A stretch of DNA of 9,449 nucleotides from Clostridia bacterium (GTDB lineage: Bacteria > Bacillota > Clostridia > UMGS1810): assembly GCA_017629325.1 (NCBI GenBank), contig JAGBXL010000145.1, forward strand, positions 1 through 9,449, in the 5' to 3' direction. The translations under genes were made by a program, and so were the position numbers. Position 1 is the first letter of the stretch; every line of letters begins with the position of its first letter. Shown in pieces: positions 1 through 6,454 of the stretch. The notes beneath the pieces were generated by a model. The model saw only the letters and a list, made by a program, of their open reading frames with translations. It searched no databases and was not told the DNA's origin.

Positions 1-81
1 AAAATTTTAAAAGCTGTTAAAAAATCTACCAAACTATCCGAACTTAATTCAGCGATTGAAGCTCTTCCTTTATTAAAATAA
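1..81 (+). CDS. C-terminal fragment of an unidentified protein
   Basis: An open frame enters from the left edge in phase 1 and ends at TAA 79-81, giving 26 residues that end in ALPLLK. The fragment is lysine-rich and has no motif I recognise, so I give no function. The gene runs convergently to the EamA-type transporter gene, and its stop codon lies inside the shared palindromic terminator. It is called real because it reaches a stop exactly at that terminator, but 26 codons are weak evidence. Confidence 0.5.
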   Translation, partial: KILKAVKKSTKLSELNSAIEALPLLK

Positions 82-118
82 AATCGGTGCAAAATTTTGC
101 ACCGATTTTATTTTAATA
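71..118. terminator. Bidirectional Rho-independent terminator, perfect 24-bp palindrome
   Basis: Bases 71-94 are the exact reverse complement of 95-118. The core is AAAATCGGTGCAAAA followed by its complement, and A/T-rich arms supply a U-tract for transcripts arriving from either side. Both converging genes stop inside it: TAA at 79-81 on plus, and 108-110 on minus. These two stops are mirror images about the centre at 94/95. Confidence 0.9.
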
Positions 119-965
119 TTAGAGGTATAAGTATTCCTATAATTACTATCCCTGCACACATAAGCTTATAAAGTATATTCTTTTCTTTAAACACAAGCCA
201 GCCTGTTAAAACAGTTACAATAACAGAAGATTGCTTAATAAGAGTCATAAGTGTAACTTCGCTTGATGGATTTGCATTTGCCTCAAAAAGAAGCTTGTCG
301 CCAAATACAAGAGATAAGCTCATAAGAGGAATCCAGTAGTTACCATAAATAGATTTAATCGAAATCTTTTCTTTTTTAATTAGTAAAATAACACCATATA
401 TTGCCGACATAAAAAGCATAAACCAAAACTGAAGCTGCCCCGATTCCATCTGCTTCATAAGCACTTTATCAAGTGTTCCCGATATTGCATTAAAAAAGCA
501 GTTTAAAAGTGCGGCGGTAAGAATGGGAAGAGTGAGCTCTTTAGAGCCGTTTTTGTCTTTTTTAATATTAACAAGATAAAGCCCCAAAATAACTAAAATC
601 ACACCCACTGCTTTTGGAAGAGTAAAACTTTCGCCAAGAGCAAAAACACCCAGTAGAGTTGAAAAAACCATTCTCGATAAATCAACTATGCCATATAAAC
701 TAACCGACATATTTTTTATGGCAATTAAAGAAAATATCCACGCAGTGCAGCAAACCGCCGATTTTATAAATGCACAAAAAACAAAAATCGGTTCTAATTT
801 AAGTGCATCGGCAGTGTAGGGGAGAGTAAACAAAAATCCTATAAAGGTGTAAAAAAACAAAATCTCATTTGAGCTGCTCTTTTTTAAGGCGGCTTTTTTC
901 ATTCCCTCGCGGCTGCCCTTTAAAAGAGCATATATAACTATAAATAAAATCCATAAATTTTTCAT
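108..965 (-). CDS. EamA/DMT-family ten-helix membrane transporter
   Basis: The 285-residue protein is almost wholly hydrophobic and fits the drug/metabolite transporter superfamily (EamA type), which has ten helices made from two five-helix repeats. The first repeat covers about residues 1-134 and ends in GESFTLPKAVGVILVILGLYLV. The second covers about 145-285 and ends in the parallel stretch FKEKNILYKLMCAGIVIIGI. The conserved Glu before the last helix of each repeat is E112 and E261. A charged loop (about 135-145) separates the halves. The ATG at 965 is preceded by GAGG (complement of 971-974) five bases away. The substrate cannot be read from sequence; relatives export amino acids, metabolites or drugs, or take up small solutes. 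Length and topology are normal for the family and I see no damage. It is a single-gene unit with its own promoter and terminator. Confidence 0.85.
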   Translation of the reverse strand: MKNLWILFIVIYALLKGSREGMKKAALKKSSSNEILFFYTFIGFLFTLPYTADALKLEPIFVFCAFIKSAVCCTAWIFSLIAIKNMSVSLYGIVDLSRMVFSTLLGVFALGESFTLPKAVGVILVILGLYLVNIKKDKNGSKELTLPILTAALLNCFFNAISGTLDKVLMKQMESGQLQFWFMLFMSAIYGVILLIKKEKISIKSIYGNYWIPLMSLSLVFGDKLLFEANANPSSEVTLMTLIKQSSVIVTVLTGWLVFKEKNILYKLMCAGIVIIGILIPLILK

Positions 966-999
966 AAGTACCTCGCAAAGTAAAAAAGATAACCTCTAA

Positions 1000-1028
1000 A
1001 TTGTACTATTGTATTTTGAAAAAATCAA
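1000..1028 (-). promoter_or_regulatory. Sigma-A promoter of the EamA transporter gene
   Basis: On the minus strand TTGATT (complement of 1023-1028) and TACAAT (complement of 1000-1005) are separated by exactly 17 bases. The predicted start of transcription is near 993, about 30 bases before the ATG, with the GAGG ribosome site between. Confidence 0.65.
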
Positions 1029-1044
1029 GTTTATTTAATAAAAT

Positions 1045-1078
1045 ATCGACAAACATAAAGAAAACGAGCTTATATAAT
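1045..1078 (+). promoter_or_regulatory. Candidate Spo0A-activated promoter of spoIIE
   Basis: A consensus -10 TATAAT lies at 1073-1078. The best -35-like hexamer, TCGACA (1046-1051, one mismatch to TTGACA), sits 21 bases upstream instead of 17. In Bacillus subtilis the Spo0A-activated spoIIE and spoIIG promoters are known for sigma-A hexamers about 21-22 bases apart. The minus strand over 1045-1053 reads TTTGTCGAT, one base off the 0A-box consensus TTTGTCGAA, and overlaps the -35 position. The predicted transcript starts near 1085 and has a leader of about 140 bases. The elements are visible; control by Spo0A is inferred. Confidence 0.55.
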
Positions 1079-1131
1079 AAGGAAAAAACATTAAATAAAT
1101 CATATAGTAAATAATAAAAAAACAATCTGCC

Positions 1132-1172
1132 GAGTGCCGTCGAAAAATTATAACCCGGCTCTTCTTTTTTCT
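1132..1172 (+). terminator. Possible terminator-like hairpin in the spoIIE leader
   Basis: GAGTGCCG (1132-1139) can pair with CGGCTCTT (1156-1163), with one T-T mismatch, one wobble pair and a 16-base loop. CTTTTTTCT follows at 1164-1172. The structure lies between the predicted spoIIE promoter and the ribosome site, so it could attenuate the transcript or end a short upstream RNA. The stem is modest and this is a tentative call. Confidence 0.3.
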
Positions 1173-1224
1173 ACAAAATCCTTTTTTGAATTTATATATA
1201 ATATCAAAAAAGGAGGTTTATACC

Positions 1225-3570
1225 ATGGAAAAAGCAAGCAGAACATCTGCCGCAGTCATACTTTCAAAAACGAAAGACGGCTGCGAAAAAGTATTATTTA
1301 GCCTTAACTTCAAAACAGTTATGAATATATGCCTGTGCTTTCTGTTTTCATCAGCAAGCATTTTTTCTTCTATGTCGCCTCTGGGCATTGCCTTCTACAC
1401 CTCAGTGTTTCAAAAAAAAGGCTGGTTTTTATTGTATCTGGCATCTTGTGTGTCTATCTTTATTTTTAAAGTGCCTTCGCCCCTGATATATATAGCTGCC
1501 ATAACACTTGTAACGGCGATTAAGGGGATTGCAGATTTAAAATACAAATTCTCTTCGTCGCTCATAGCCGCGTCGGCATTTTTTGTTTTAAAGCTTGGAT
1601 ATATTTTTGCCTCGGGCTTTGTGTTTTATGAAATTTTTTCTTTAATTGTTGAGGCGGCAGTTTTATTTTTATGCACTCTTATTTTTGAAAAAGGTTGGAG
1701 TGTTGTTGCCGATATAACCAAAAGGACCTACATATCGTCTTATGAGAGCATAAGCTCGATTGCATTTCTTTCTCTTATAGCTCTTTGTCTGTCATCATTT
1801 CCTTCGGTGCGTGGATTTAATTTAGCAAATGTTTATTCTTTTCTTTTAATTTTTATTTTCTCACTTTCAGGAATAAACGGCGAAGCGGTTACTCTGGGTG
1901 TGCTTCTTGGAAGTATAGGAATCTTGAAAAACGGTAGTCTTGCTGCCATAAGCTGCGGCTATACATTTGGGGCACTAATGGCATCTGTTTTTGCACCCTA
2001 TGGCAAAATTGCCTGTGTTTTATGCTTTACAATTGCAAACACAGCTTTAGGAATTATCATTGCCGATGCATCAGAAGTTGCCGCCTGTATTTACGATAGC
2101 CTTATGGCATCGTTAATTTTTATGTTTGTTCCCACAAAATTTTGCGAGTCTGTTTCGGAGGTTTTCAAAAAAAATAGTGCCTGCGGAAGTGTTTTAAAAA
2201 ATAACCGCGTTTTAGATTTAATGGAAAAACGCCTTGATGATATGAGTACAAGCTTTCGGGAGCTTTCGCAAATATATGGCAAAACAAGCATAAAAAAAGA
2301 TTTAGGCTATGAATATGTTATTTCTAAATTTCATCAGATAACAAGCACGGCGTGTGTTGCTTGCCCCTTTAAAACAGAGTGCTTTAAAAAGAAGGATTCC
2401 AAGGGATACAGATATATGGCAAGAATGCTCGAAACTGCTTTTAAAACCGGAAAAATCACCCCCGAATCAGTTCCCGAAGGATTCAAAGAGCGCTGCTCGA
2501 GAACAGATAGCTTTTGTAGGGAATTTAATTCTGTCTTTTCTGTAATGAAAACCGAAAAAATGTGGCTTGCCAAACTAAACGACAGCCGCATGCTCATATC
2601 CGACCAGCTTTTAGCTGTTGCCGATGCAATATCTGCCGAAAAAGAAAGGTGCATATCTTCAATAGATACCGTGCTTGAAGATAACATAAGGTCCCAAATG
2701 GATAAAGCATGCATTTATCCAAAAGAGCTTGTTGCCGAAAGAGACAGCTACGGTGATTTTTGCATAAGCGTAAAATTTAAAGAAATAAAATTAAGAAGCG
2801 ATACCCTTTTTGCAATCTCGCAAATTATTTTTGATATAACAGGTAAAAAAACAAATTGTACAAGCCCCATAAGAAATGGAGAAGAAGTTTCCTATCGTTT
2901 TTATCCTGCCCGCAGACTCACTGCCAGTATAGGCTATGCCGCAGAGGCAAAAAACGGCGAAAGGGTAAATGGCGATAGCTTTAGCTTTTTCTCTGCCGAC
3001 GGTCAGAATTTACATATTATATTAAGCGACGGAATGGGAAGCGGCGAAAAAGCTAAAGAACAAAGCCGGCTTGCTACCGAGCTTTTAGAAAAGTTTTTAA
3101 GAGCAGGCTTTAAAAGCGACACGGCAGTTAGCCTTATAAATTCGTCTCTTCTTTTGAGGTCATCTAAAGACATTTTTTCAACCGTTGATTTGTGTTCTCT
3201 TAATCTTTGTAGTGCCGAGGCACTTTTTATAAAACTTGGTGCTGCAAGCTCATATATAAAAACCGAAGGAAAAATAAGCAGTATAACAGGCACCAGCCTG
3301 CCTGCCGGAATACTGCGGGATATAGAGGTTGAAAAACATTTTCTTTCTGTAACAGATAACAGCGTTATTTTATTAATGTCCGACGGAATTGCCGATATAG
3401 CTCTTAAAAACCCCTCCCTCGAAGGCTGGATAGAAAAAGAGCTGGAAAACATTGATACCACAAATCCCCAGATTATTGCCACAAAAATAATGGACAAGGC
3501 TTCCCGTCTTTTGAAAAACAGCATACACGATGATATGACAGTTATTGCAGTGAGCGTAAAAAAGGTATAA
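1225..3570 (+). CDS. spoIIE: Stage II sporulation protein E, membrane PP2C-type phosphatase
   Basis: In the known family, SpoIIE sits at the asymmetric septum, works with FtsZ, and dephosphorylates the anti-anti-sigma factor SpoIIAA to switch on sigma-F in the forespore. This 781-residue copy is close to the usual length of about 800. Residues about 30-305 form a bundle of roughly ten membrane segments. Residues 310-560 are the regulatory region, with a cysteine group (C377, C380, C386, C424, C431). The PP2C phosphatase domain fills about 565-781. Its metal-binding acidic motifs are all present: NGDS (D584), SDGMGSGE (D602), MSDGIAD (D720) and HDDMT (D769/D770). INSSLLLRSS and KLGAASSYIK are also typical of SpoIIE. 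ATG 1225 is chosen because AGGAGG (1211-1216) lies eight bases upstream; an in-frame TTG at 1186 would put that site inside the gene. The phosphatase core looks intact. Confidence 0.95.
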   Translation: MEKASRTSAAVILSKTKDGCEKVLFSLNFKTVMNICLCFLFSSASIFSSMSPLGIAFYTSVFQKKGWFLLYLASCVSIFIFKVPSPLIYIAAITLVTAIKGIADLKYKFSSSLIAASAFFVLKLGYIFASGFVFYEIFSLIVEAAVLFLCTLIFEKGWSVVADITKRTYISSYESISSIAFLSLIALCLSSFPSVRGFNLANVYSFLLIFIFSLSGINGEAVTLGVLLGSIGILKNGSLAAISCGYTFGALMASVFAPYGKIACVLCFTIANTALGIIIADASEVAACIYDSLMASLIFMFVPTKFCESVSEVFKKNSACGSVLKNNRVLDLMEKRLDDMSTSFRELSQIYGKTSIKKDLGYEYVISKFHQITSTACVACPFKTECFKKKDSKGYRYMARMLETAFKTGKITPESVPEGFKERCSRTDSFCREFNSVFSVMKTEKMWLAKLNDSRMLISDQLLAVADAISAEKERCISSIDTVLEDNIRSQMDKACIYPKELVAERDSYGDFCISVKFKEIKLRSDTLFAISQIIFDITGKKTNCTSPIRNGEEVSYRFYPARRLTASIGYAAEAKNGERVNGDSFSFFSADGQNLHIILSDGMGSGEKAKEQSRLATELLEKFLRAGFKSDTAVSLINSSLLLRSSKDIFSTVDLCSLNLCSAEALFIKLGAASSYIKTEGKISSITGTSLPAGILRDIEVEKHFLSVTDNSVILLMSDGIADIALKNPSLEGWIEKELENIDTTNPQIIATKIMDKASRLLKNSIHDDMTVIAVSVKKV

Positions 3571-3594
3571 ATTGCTAAAAATATTCCTATACTA
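3565..3594 (+). promoter_or_regulatory. Candidate sigma-F/sigma-G-type promoter of the small membrane gene
   Basis: GTATA (3565-3569) and TATACTA (3588-3594) are 18 bases apart. They resemble the forespore sigma-G pattern GHATR plus CATNHTA, with one mismatch in the -10. A start near 3600 would place the AAGGAG site (3613-3618) about 13 bases into the transcript. No good sigma-A pair is seen here. Such short patterns occur by chance in AT-rich DNA. Confidence 0.3.
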
Positions 3595-3625
3595 TCTGTA
3601 ACAATTTTTAATAAGGAGCTAAATT

Positions 3626-3865
3626 ATGCCTGATAATGAAAAAAAGAATGCACTTCTTTCTCTGTTTAAGGGAGTGTTTAAAAACAAAAAGGAGGAAAAT
3701 GCCGATATTGTAACTCAGGCGGAAACCGTTATTTCCGATTATATAAGCAGGCGGCGTAATGAAATAATAAATAAATATTGCACCAAAAACAGAGCCTTGC
3801 CAGTTATCCTTATGATTGCCGGAGGAGCAGTTTTGCTTTACGGCCTCTGGTTTATTTTAGCTTAA
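3626..3865 (+). CDS. Small single-span membrane protein of unknown function
   Basis: I do not recognise this 79-residue protein. Residues 1-57 are charged and hydrophilic, with clusters KNKKEE (19-24) and SRRRNE (41-46). Residues 58-78 form one hydrophobic segment, LPVILMIAGGAVLLYGLWFIL, ending one residue before the C-terminus, so it looks like a tail-anchored protein with a cytoplasmic N-terminus. The positive residues just before the helix (K54, R56) fit that orientation. ATG 3626 has AAGGAG (3613-3618) seven bases upstream. It starts 55 bases after spoIIE with no terminator between, so read-through from spoIIE is possible. The position suggests, but does not show, a link with sporulation. 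A clean start, a strong ribosome site and a coherent topology argue that it is a real gene. Confidence 0.75.
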   Translation: MPDNEKKNALLSLFKGVFKNKKEENADIVTQAETVISDYISRRRNEIINKYCTKNRALPVILMIAGGAVLLYGLWFILA

Positions 3866-3880
3866 TTTTTTTGTGATATC

Positions 3881-3909
3881 TTGTAAAAAATTTATCACTG
3901 TGTTATACT
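3881..3909 (+). promoter_or_regulatory. Extended -10 sigma-A promoter of ispE
   Basis: TTGTAA (3881-3886) and TATACT (3904-3909) are separated by exactly 17 bases, and a TG at 3901-3902 makes an extended -10. The transcript would start near 3916 and give a leader of about 28 bases. An inverted repeat, GTGATA (3873-3878) with TATCAC (3893-3898), flanks the -35 and could be an operator. Confidence 0.7.
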
Positions 3910-3943
3910 GTCATAGAAACTATAATCTTTTGGCGGTGGAATA

Positions 3944-4786
3944 GTGAAAATAAATGCAAATGCAAAAATAAATCTTGCTTTAGATGTAACGGGCAAACGC
4001 TCAGACGGTTATCATGAAGTAAGCATGATAATGCAGGAAGTTAGCCTTTGTGATAAAATCGAAATTATTCCCGATTCTTCGGGCGAGGTTAAAATAGAAA
4101 TTAAAAATTCTAATCTTCCCTGTGATGAAAGCAATATTGCGGTAAAGGCGGCTAAATTGTTTTTTGAAAAAATATCTGTAAATGACGGCTGCAAAATCAT
4201 CTTAGAAAAACATATTCCCGTTTGTGCAGGGCTTGGAGGCGGCAGTAGCGACGGTGCCGCAGTTTTAAAGAGCTTAAATGAAATTTATTCATACCCTTTA
4301 AGTGTGGATGAGCTTCGTGAATTAGCTTTATCTCTTGGTGCCGATGTTCCTTTTTTTATTGAGGGCAAAACAGCTCTTGCTAAAGGCGTAGGCGAAAAGC
4401 TTACAAACTTTTCGTCAAAGCTTGGAGGCACACTGTGCATCATAAAACCCGATATCGATATTTCAACGCCTCTTGCCTATAAGGTAATAGATTCCTGCAC
4501 ATATCCTCATTATGATATTAAAAAAATTAAAGAAGCTCTTGAAAAAGGCGACACACAGACTTTCATAAACGAAAGCGGCAATGTTTTTGAATATGTTTGT
4601 TGCCCAATTCACCCCGAAATAGATGAAATAAAAAACCACCTTAAAAAATGCGGTGCATTTTTTGCAATGATGAGTGGTAGTGGTCCTTCGGTTTTTGGTA
4701 TTTTTGAAAATAAAGAAGATGCCCAAAAAGCTTTTGAAACCTATAAAGGCTCGTTTCAGGGCGGAGGAGTATGCGAACTTATTTAA
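3944..4786 (+). CDS. ispE: 4-diphosphocytidyl-2-C-methyl-D-erythritol kinase
   Basis: IspE is the cytoplasmic ATP-dependent kinase that phosphorylates CDP-methylerythritol in the non-mevalonate (MEP) route to isoprenoid precursors. The 280-residue protein has the usual length and the GHMP-kinase layout. The N-terminal substrate motif is AKINLALDVTGKRSDGYHEV (7-26), containing the likely catalytic K8. The ATP-binding glycine loop is AGLGGGSSDGAA (95-106). LGADVPFF (131-138) holds the likely catalytic D134, and the C-terminal GHMP motif is MMSGSGPSVFG (242-252). The start is GTG 3944. It is supported by GGCGGTG (3932-3938), one mismatch from a full Shine-Dalgarno site and five bases upstream, and by alignment of the first residues with the family. 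The gene has its own promoter and terminator, so it is probably expressed as a housekeeping unit despite following sporulation genes. Confidence 0.96.
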   Translation: MKINANAKINLALDVTGKRSDGYHEVSMIMQEVSLCDKIEIIPDSSGEVKIEIKNSNLPCDESNIAVKAAKLFFEKISVNDGCKIILEKHIPVCAGLGGGSSDGAAVLKSLNEIYSYPLSVDELRELALSLGADVPFFIEGKTALAKGVGEKLTNFSSKLGGTLCIIKPDIDISTPLAYKVIDSCTYPHYDIKKIKEALEKGDTQTFINESGNVFEYVCCPIHPEIDEIKNHLKKCGAFFAMMSGSGPSVFGIFENKEDAQKAFETYKGSFQGGGVCELI

Positions 4787-4790
4787 ATAT

Positions 4791-4840
4791 AAACCCTCTC
4801 AAATGCTTAAACAAGCATATTTGAGAGGGTTTGTTATTTG
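4791..4840 (+). terminator. Rho-independent terminator after ispE
   Basis: AAACCCTCTCAAATGCTT (4791-4808) pairs with 4813-4832 across the loop AAAC. The only defect is a two-base AT bulge in the right arm. The stem is followed by GTTATTTG. It starts five bases after the ispE stop and separates ispE from the acyltransferase operon. Confidence 0.88.
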
Positions 4841-4866
4841 TTAACAAATTTTTAAATAATTTTTTA

Positions 4867-4895
4867 TAGACAATTCAAATCCCTTATGCTATAAT
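4867..4895 (+). promoter_or_regulatory. Strong sigma-A promoter of the MBOAT operon
   Basis: TAGACA (4867-4872) and the consensus TATAAT (4890-4895) are exactly 17 bases apart, and TGC directly before the -10 makes it an extended -10. The predicted start near 4902 leaves a T-rich leader of about 54 bases. This is among the best promoter matches in the window and suggests steady expression. Confidence 0.8.
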
Positions 4896-4955
4896 TGTTT
4901 TTGTTTATCTAAAAAACAGTTTTTTTGTAGATTTATGTAATCGGAGTTTTTATAT

Positions 4956-6401
4956 ATGGTATTTTCAAGTGTATTATTTTTGTTTTACTTTCTTGCACCG
5001 CTGCTTTTAATATATCCTTTCATACCCCAAAAACATAAAAATCTCACACTCTGTATTGTGAGTTTGTTTTTTTATGCCTGGGGAGAGCCGGTGTATGTTC
5101 TTCTTATGATGTTTTCGGCATTTTTTAACTACATAATGGCATTTCCAATAAATAAATATAAAGAGCATTCGTCTTTACCCATTATTATTGCGTCTGTTGT
5201 AAATATAGCTCTTTTGGGTGTTTTTAAATATACTGATTTTCTTATTTCAACACTTAATGGTATGTTTTCTTTGAAACTCCCTCTTTCAAATATTGCACTG
5301 CCAATAGGCATTTCTTTCTACACCTTTCAGGCACTTTCATATTGCATAGATGTATATAGAGGAAAAACAAAAGTTCAAAAAAGCTTTGTTTCCTTTGGTA
5401 TGTATCTTTCGTTTTTCCCCCAGCTTATAGCAGGACCTATTGTAAGATACGATGATATTGCAAATCAGGTAGATAACCATCCTCAAAGGCTTAAAATGTT
5501 TACCGATGGATTATATCGTTTTTGTGTTGGTCTGGCAAAAAAGGTTTTAATTGCAAATAGCTGCGGAAAATTATGGGAAATAACAAACATTGGCTCGAAT
5601 GTGTCCGCATTTTCTGCCTGGCTCGGCATTATAGGCTACACAGTTCAGATATACTACGATTTTTCTGGCTATTCCGATATGGCAATAGGTCTTGGCAAAA
5701 TGTTTGGCTTTGAATTTTGCGAAAACTTTAACTATCCCTACATTTCCCGAAGTATAACAGAATTCTGGAGAAGATGGCATATAAGCCTTGGCACCTGGTT
5801 TAAAGAATATGTTTATATTCCTCTTGGCGGAAGCAGGGTATCAGCAGAAAAATATAAAAAGTCTTTTTTCTTTGGATTGGTTTCATTCACACCTGAAAAA
5901 AGAGCTGATTTTCGCAGATATTTAAACATATTTGTTGTATGGCTTCTAACGGGTCTGTGGCATGGTGCAAGCTTTAATTTTGTTGCCTGGGGGCTTTACT
6001 ACGGAGTTCTTTTAATTGTTGAAAAGCGTTTTTATTTAAAAAAGCTTGAAGGCAGTCCCCGTTTTATAGGAATGTTATACACAATGCTTGTTGTTATAGT
6101 AGGCTGGGTATTTTTTGCTTCCCCCTCATTTGCAGCAGCATTTAAATATCTTGGATATATGTTTAACATAACAAATATCGGTTTTACCGACAGTATCTTT
6201 TATTATCGCCTGTTATCATATTCACTCACACTCCTTGTGGCGATTATAGGTGCAACTCCGTATCCTAAAAAATATTTTTTAAAGCTCACCTCGGGCAGAC
6301 TCTTCTTTTTAAGACCGCTTCTAAGTTTAACATCGCTTCTTTTGTGCACAGCATATCTTGTTGACAACACCTACAACCCGTTTTTATACTTCAGATTTTA
6401 A
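4956..6401 (+). CDS. MBOAT-family membrane O-acyltransferase, AlgI-like
   Basis: MBOAT proteins of the AlgI/DltB type move acyl groups, usually acetyl, from the cytoplasm across the membrane to surface polymers. The 481-residue protein has many hydrophobic segments and the family signatures in order: SYCIDVYRG (128-136), FPQLIAGPIVRYDDI (154-168), YDFSGYSDMAIGLGKMFG (234-251), EFWRRWHISLGTWFKEYVYIPLGGSR (269-294, H275) and LTGLWHGASFNFVAWG (331-346). H336 in GLWHGA is the likely catalytic histidine. About two dozen residues (297-320) separate GGSRVS from the helix before that histidine, which looks longer than in typical AlgI. ATG 4956 has CGGAG (4942-4946) nine bases upstream. The gene is 53 bases before a DHHW/SGNH protein, the usual partner type. 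This points to polysaccharide O-acetylation; the acyl group and polymer are unknown. The DltB alternative is less likely because no other dlt gene is nearby. Confidence 0.92.
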   Translation: MVFSSVLFLFYFLAPLLLIYPFIPQKHKNLTLCIVSLFFYAWGEPVYVLLMMFSAFFNYIMAFPINKYKEHSSLPIIIASVVNIALLGVFKYTDFLISTLNGMFSLKLPLSNIALPIGISFYTFQALSYCIDVYRGKTKVQKSFVSFGMYLSFFPQLIAGPIVRYDDIANQVDNHPQRLKMFTDGLYRFCVGLAKKVLIANSCGKLWEITNIGSNVSAFSAWLGIIGYTVQIYYDFSGYSDMAIGLGKMFGFEFCENFNYPYISRSITEFWRRWHISLGTWFKEYVYIPLGGSRVSAEKYKKSFFFGLVSFTPEKRADFRRYLNIFVVWLLTGLWHGASFNFVAWGLYYGVLLIVEKRFYLKKLEGSPRFIGMLYTMLVVIVGWVFFASPSFAAAFKYLGYMFNITNIGFTDSIFYYRLLSYSLTLLVAIIGATPYPKKYFLKLTSGRLFFLRPLLSLTSLLLCTAYLVDNTYNPFLYFRF

Positions 6402-6454
6402 TAGGACTTGAGATGCACACACCACACCAGAAGTTATTATGGAGGTAACCAAAG

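Noticed and set aside
1174..1202. Main spoIIE promoter built on TATAAT 1197-1202
   Set aside because: No convincing -35 lies 16-18 bases upstream; kept only as a possible second start in the leader finding.
1186..1224. In-frame TTG at 1186 as the spoIIE start, adding 13 residues
   Set aside because: AGGAGG at 1211-1216 is ideally spaced for ATG 1225, and the extra residues have no ribosome site of their own.
2334..2714. Antisense and out-of-frame open frames inside the spoIIE middle region
   Set aside because: They lie fully within spoIIE and have no recognisable protein features.
3003..3524. Long antisense open frame opposite the spoIIE phosphatase domain
   Set aside because: It overlaps conserved SpoIIE coding sequence; its apparent protein has no recognisable motif and is explained by codon bias of the real gene.
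4909..4931. Hairpin from the A-run and T-run in the MBOAT leader
   Set aside because: The pairing is almost entirely A-T and imperfect, as expected by chance in this AT-rich leader.
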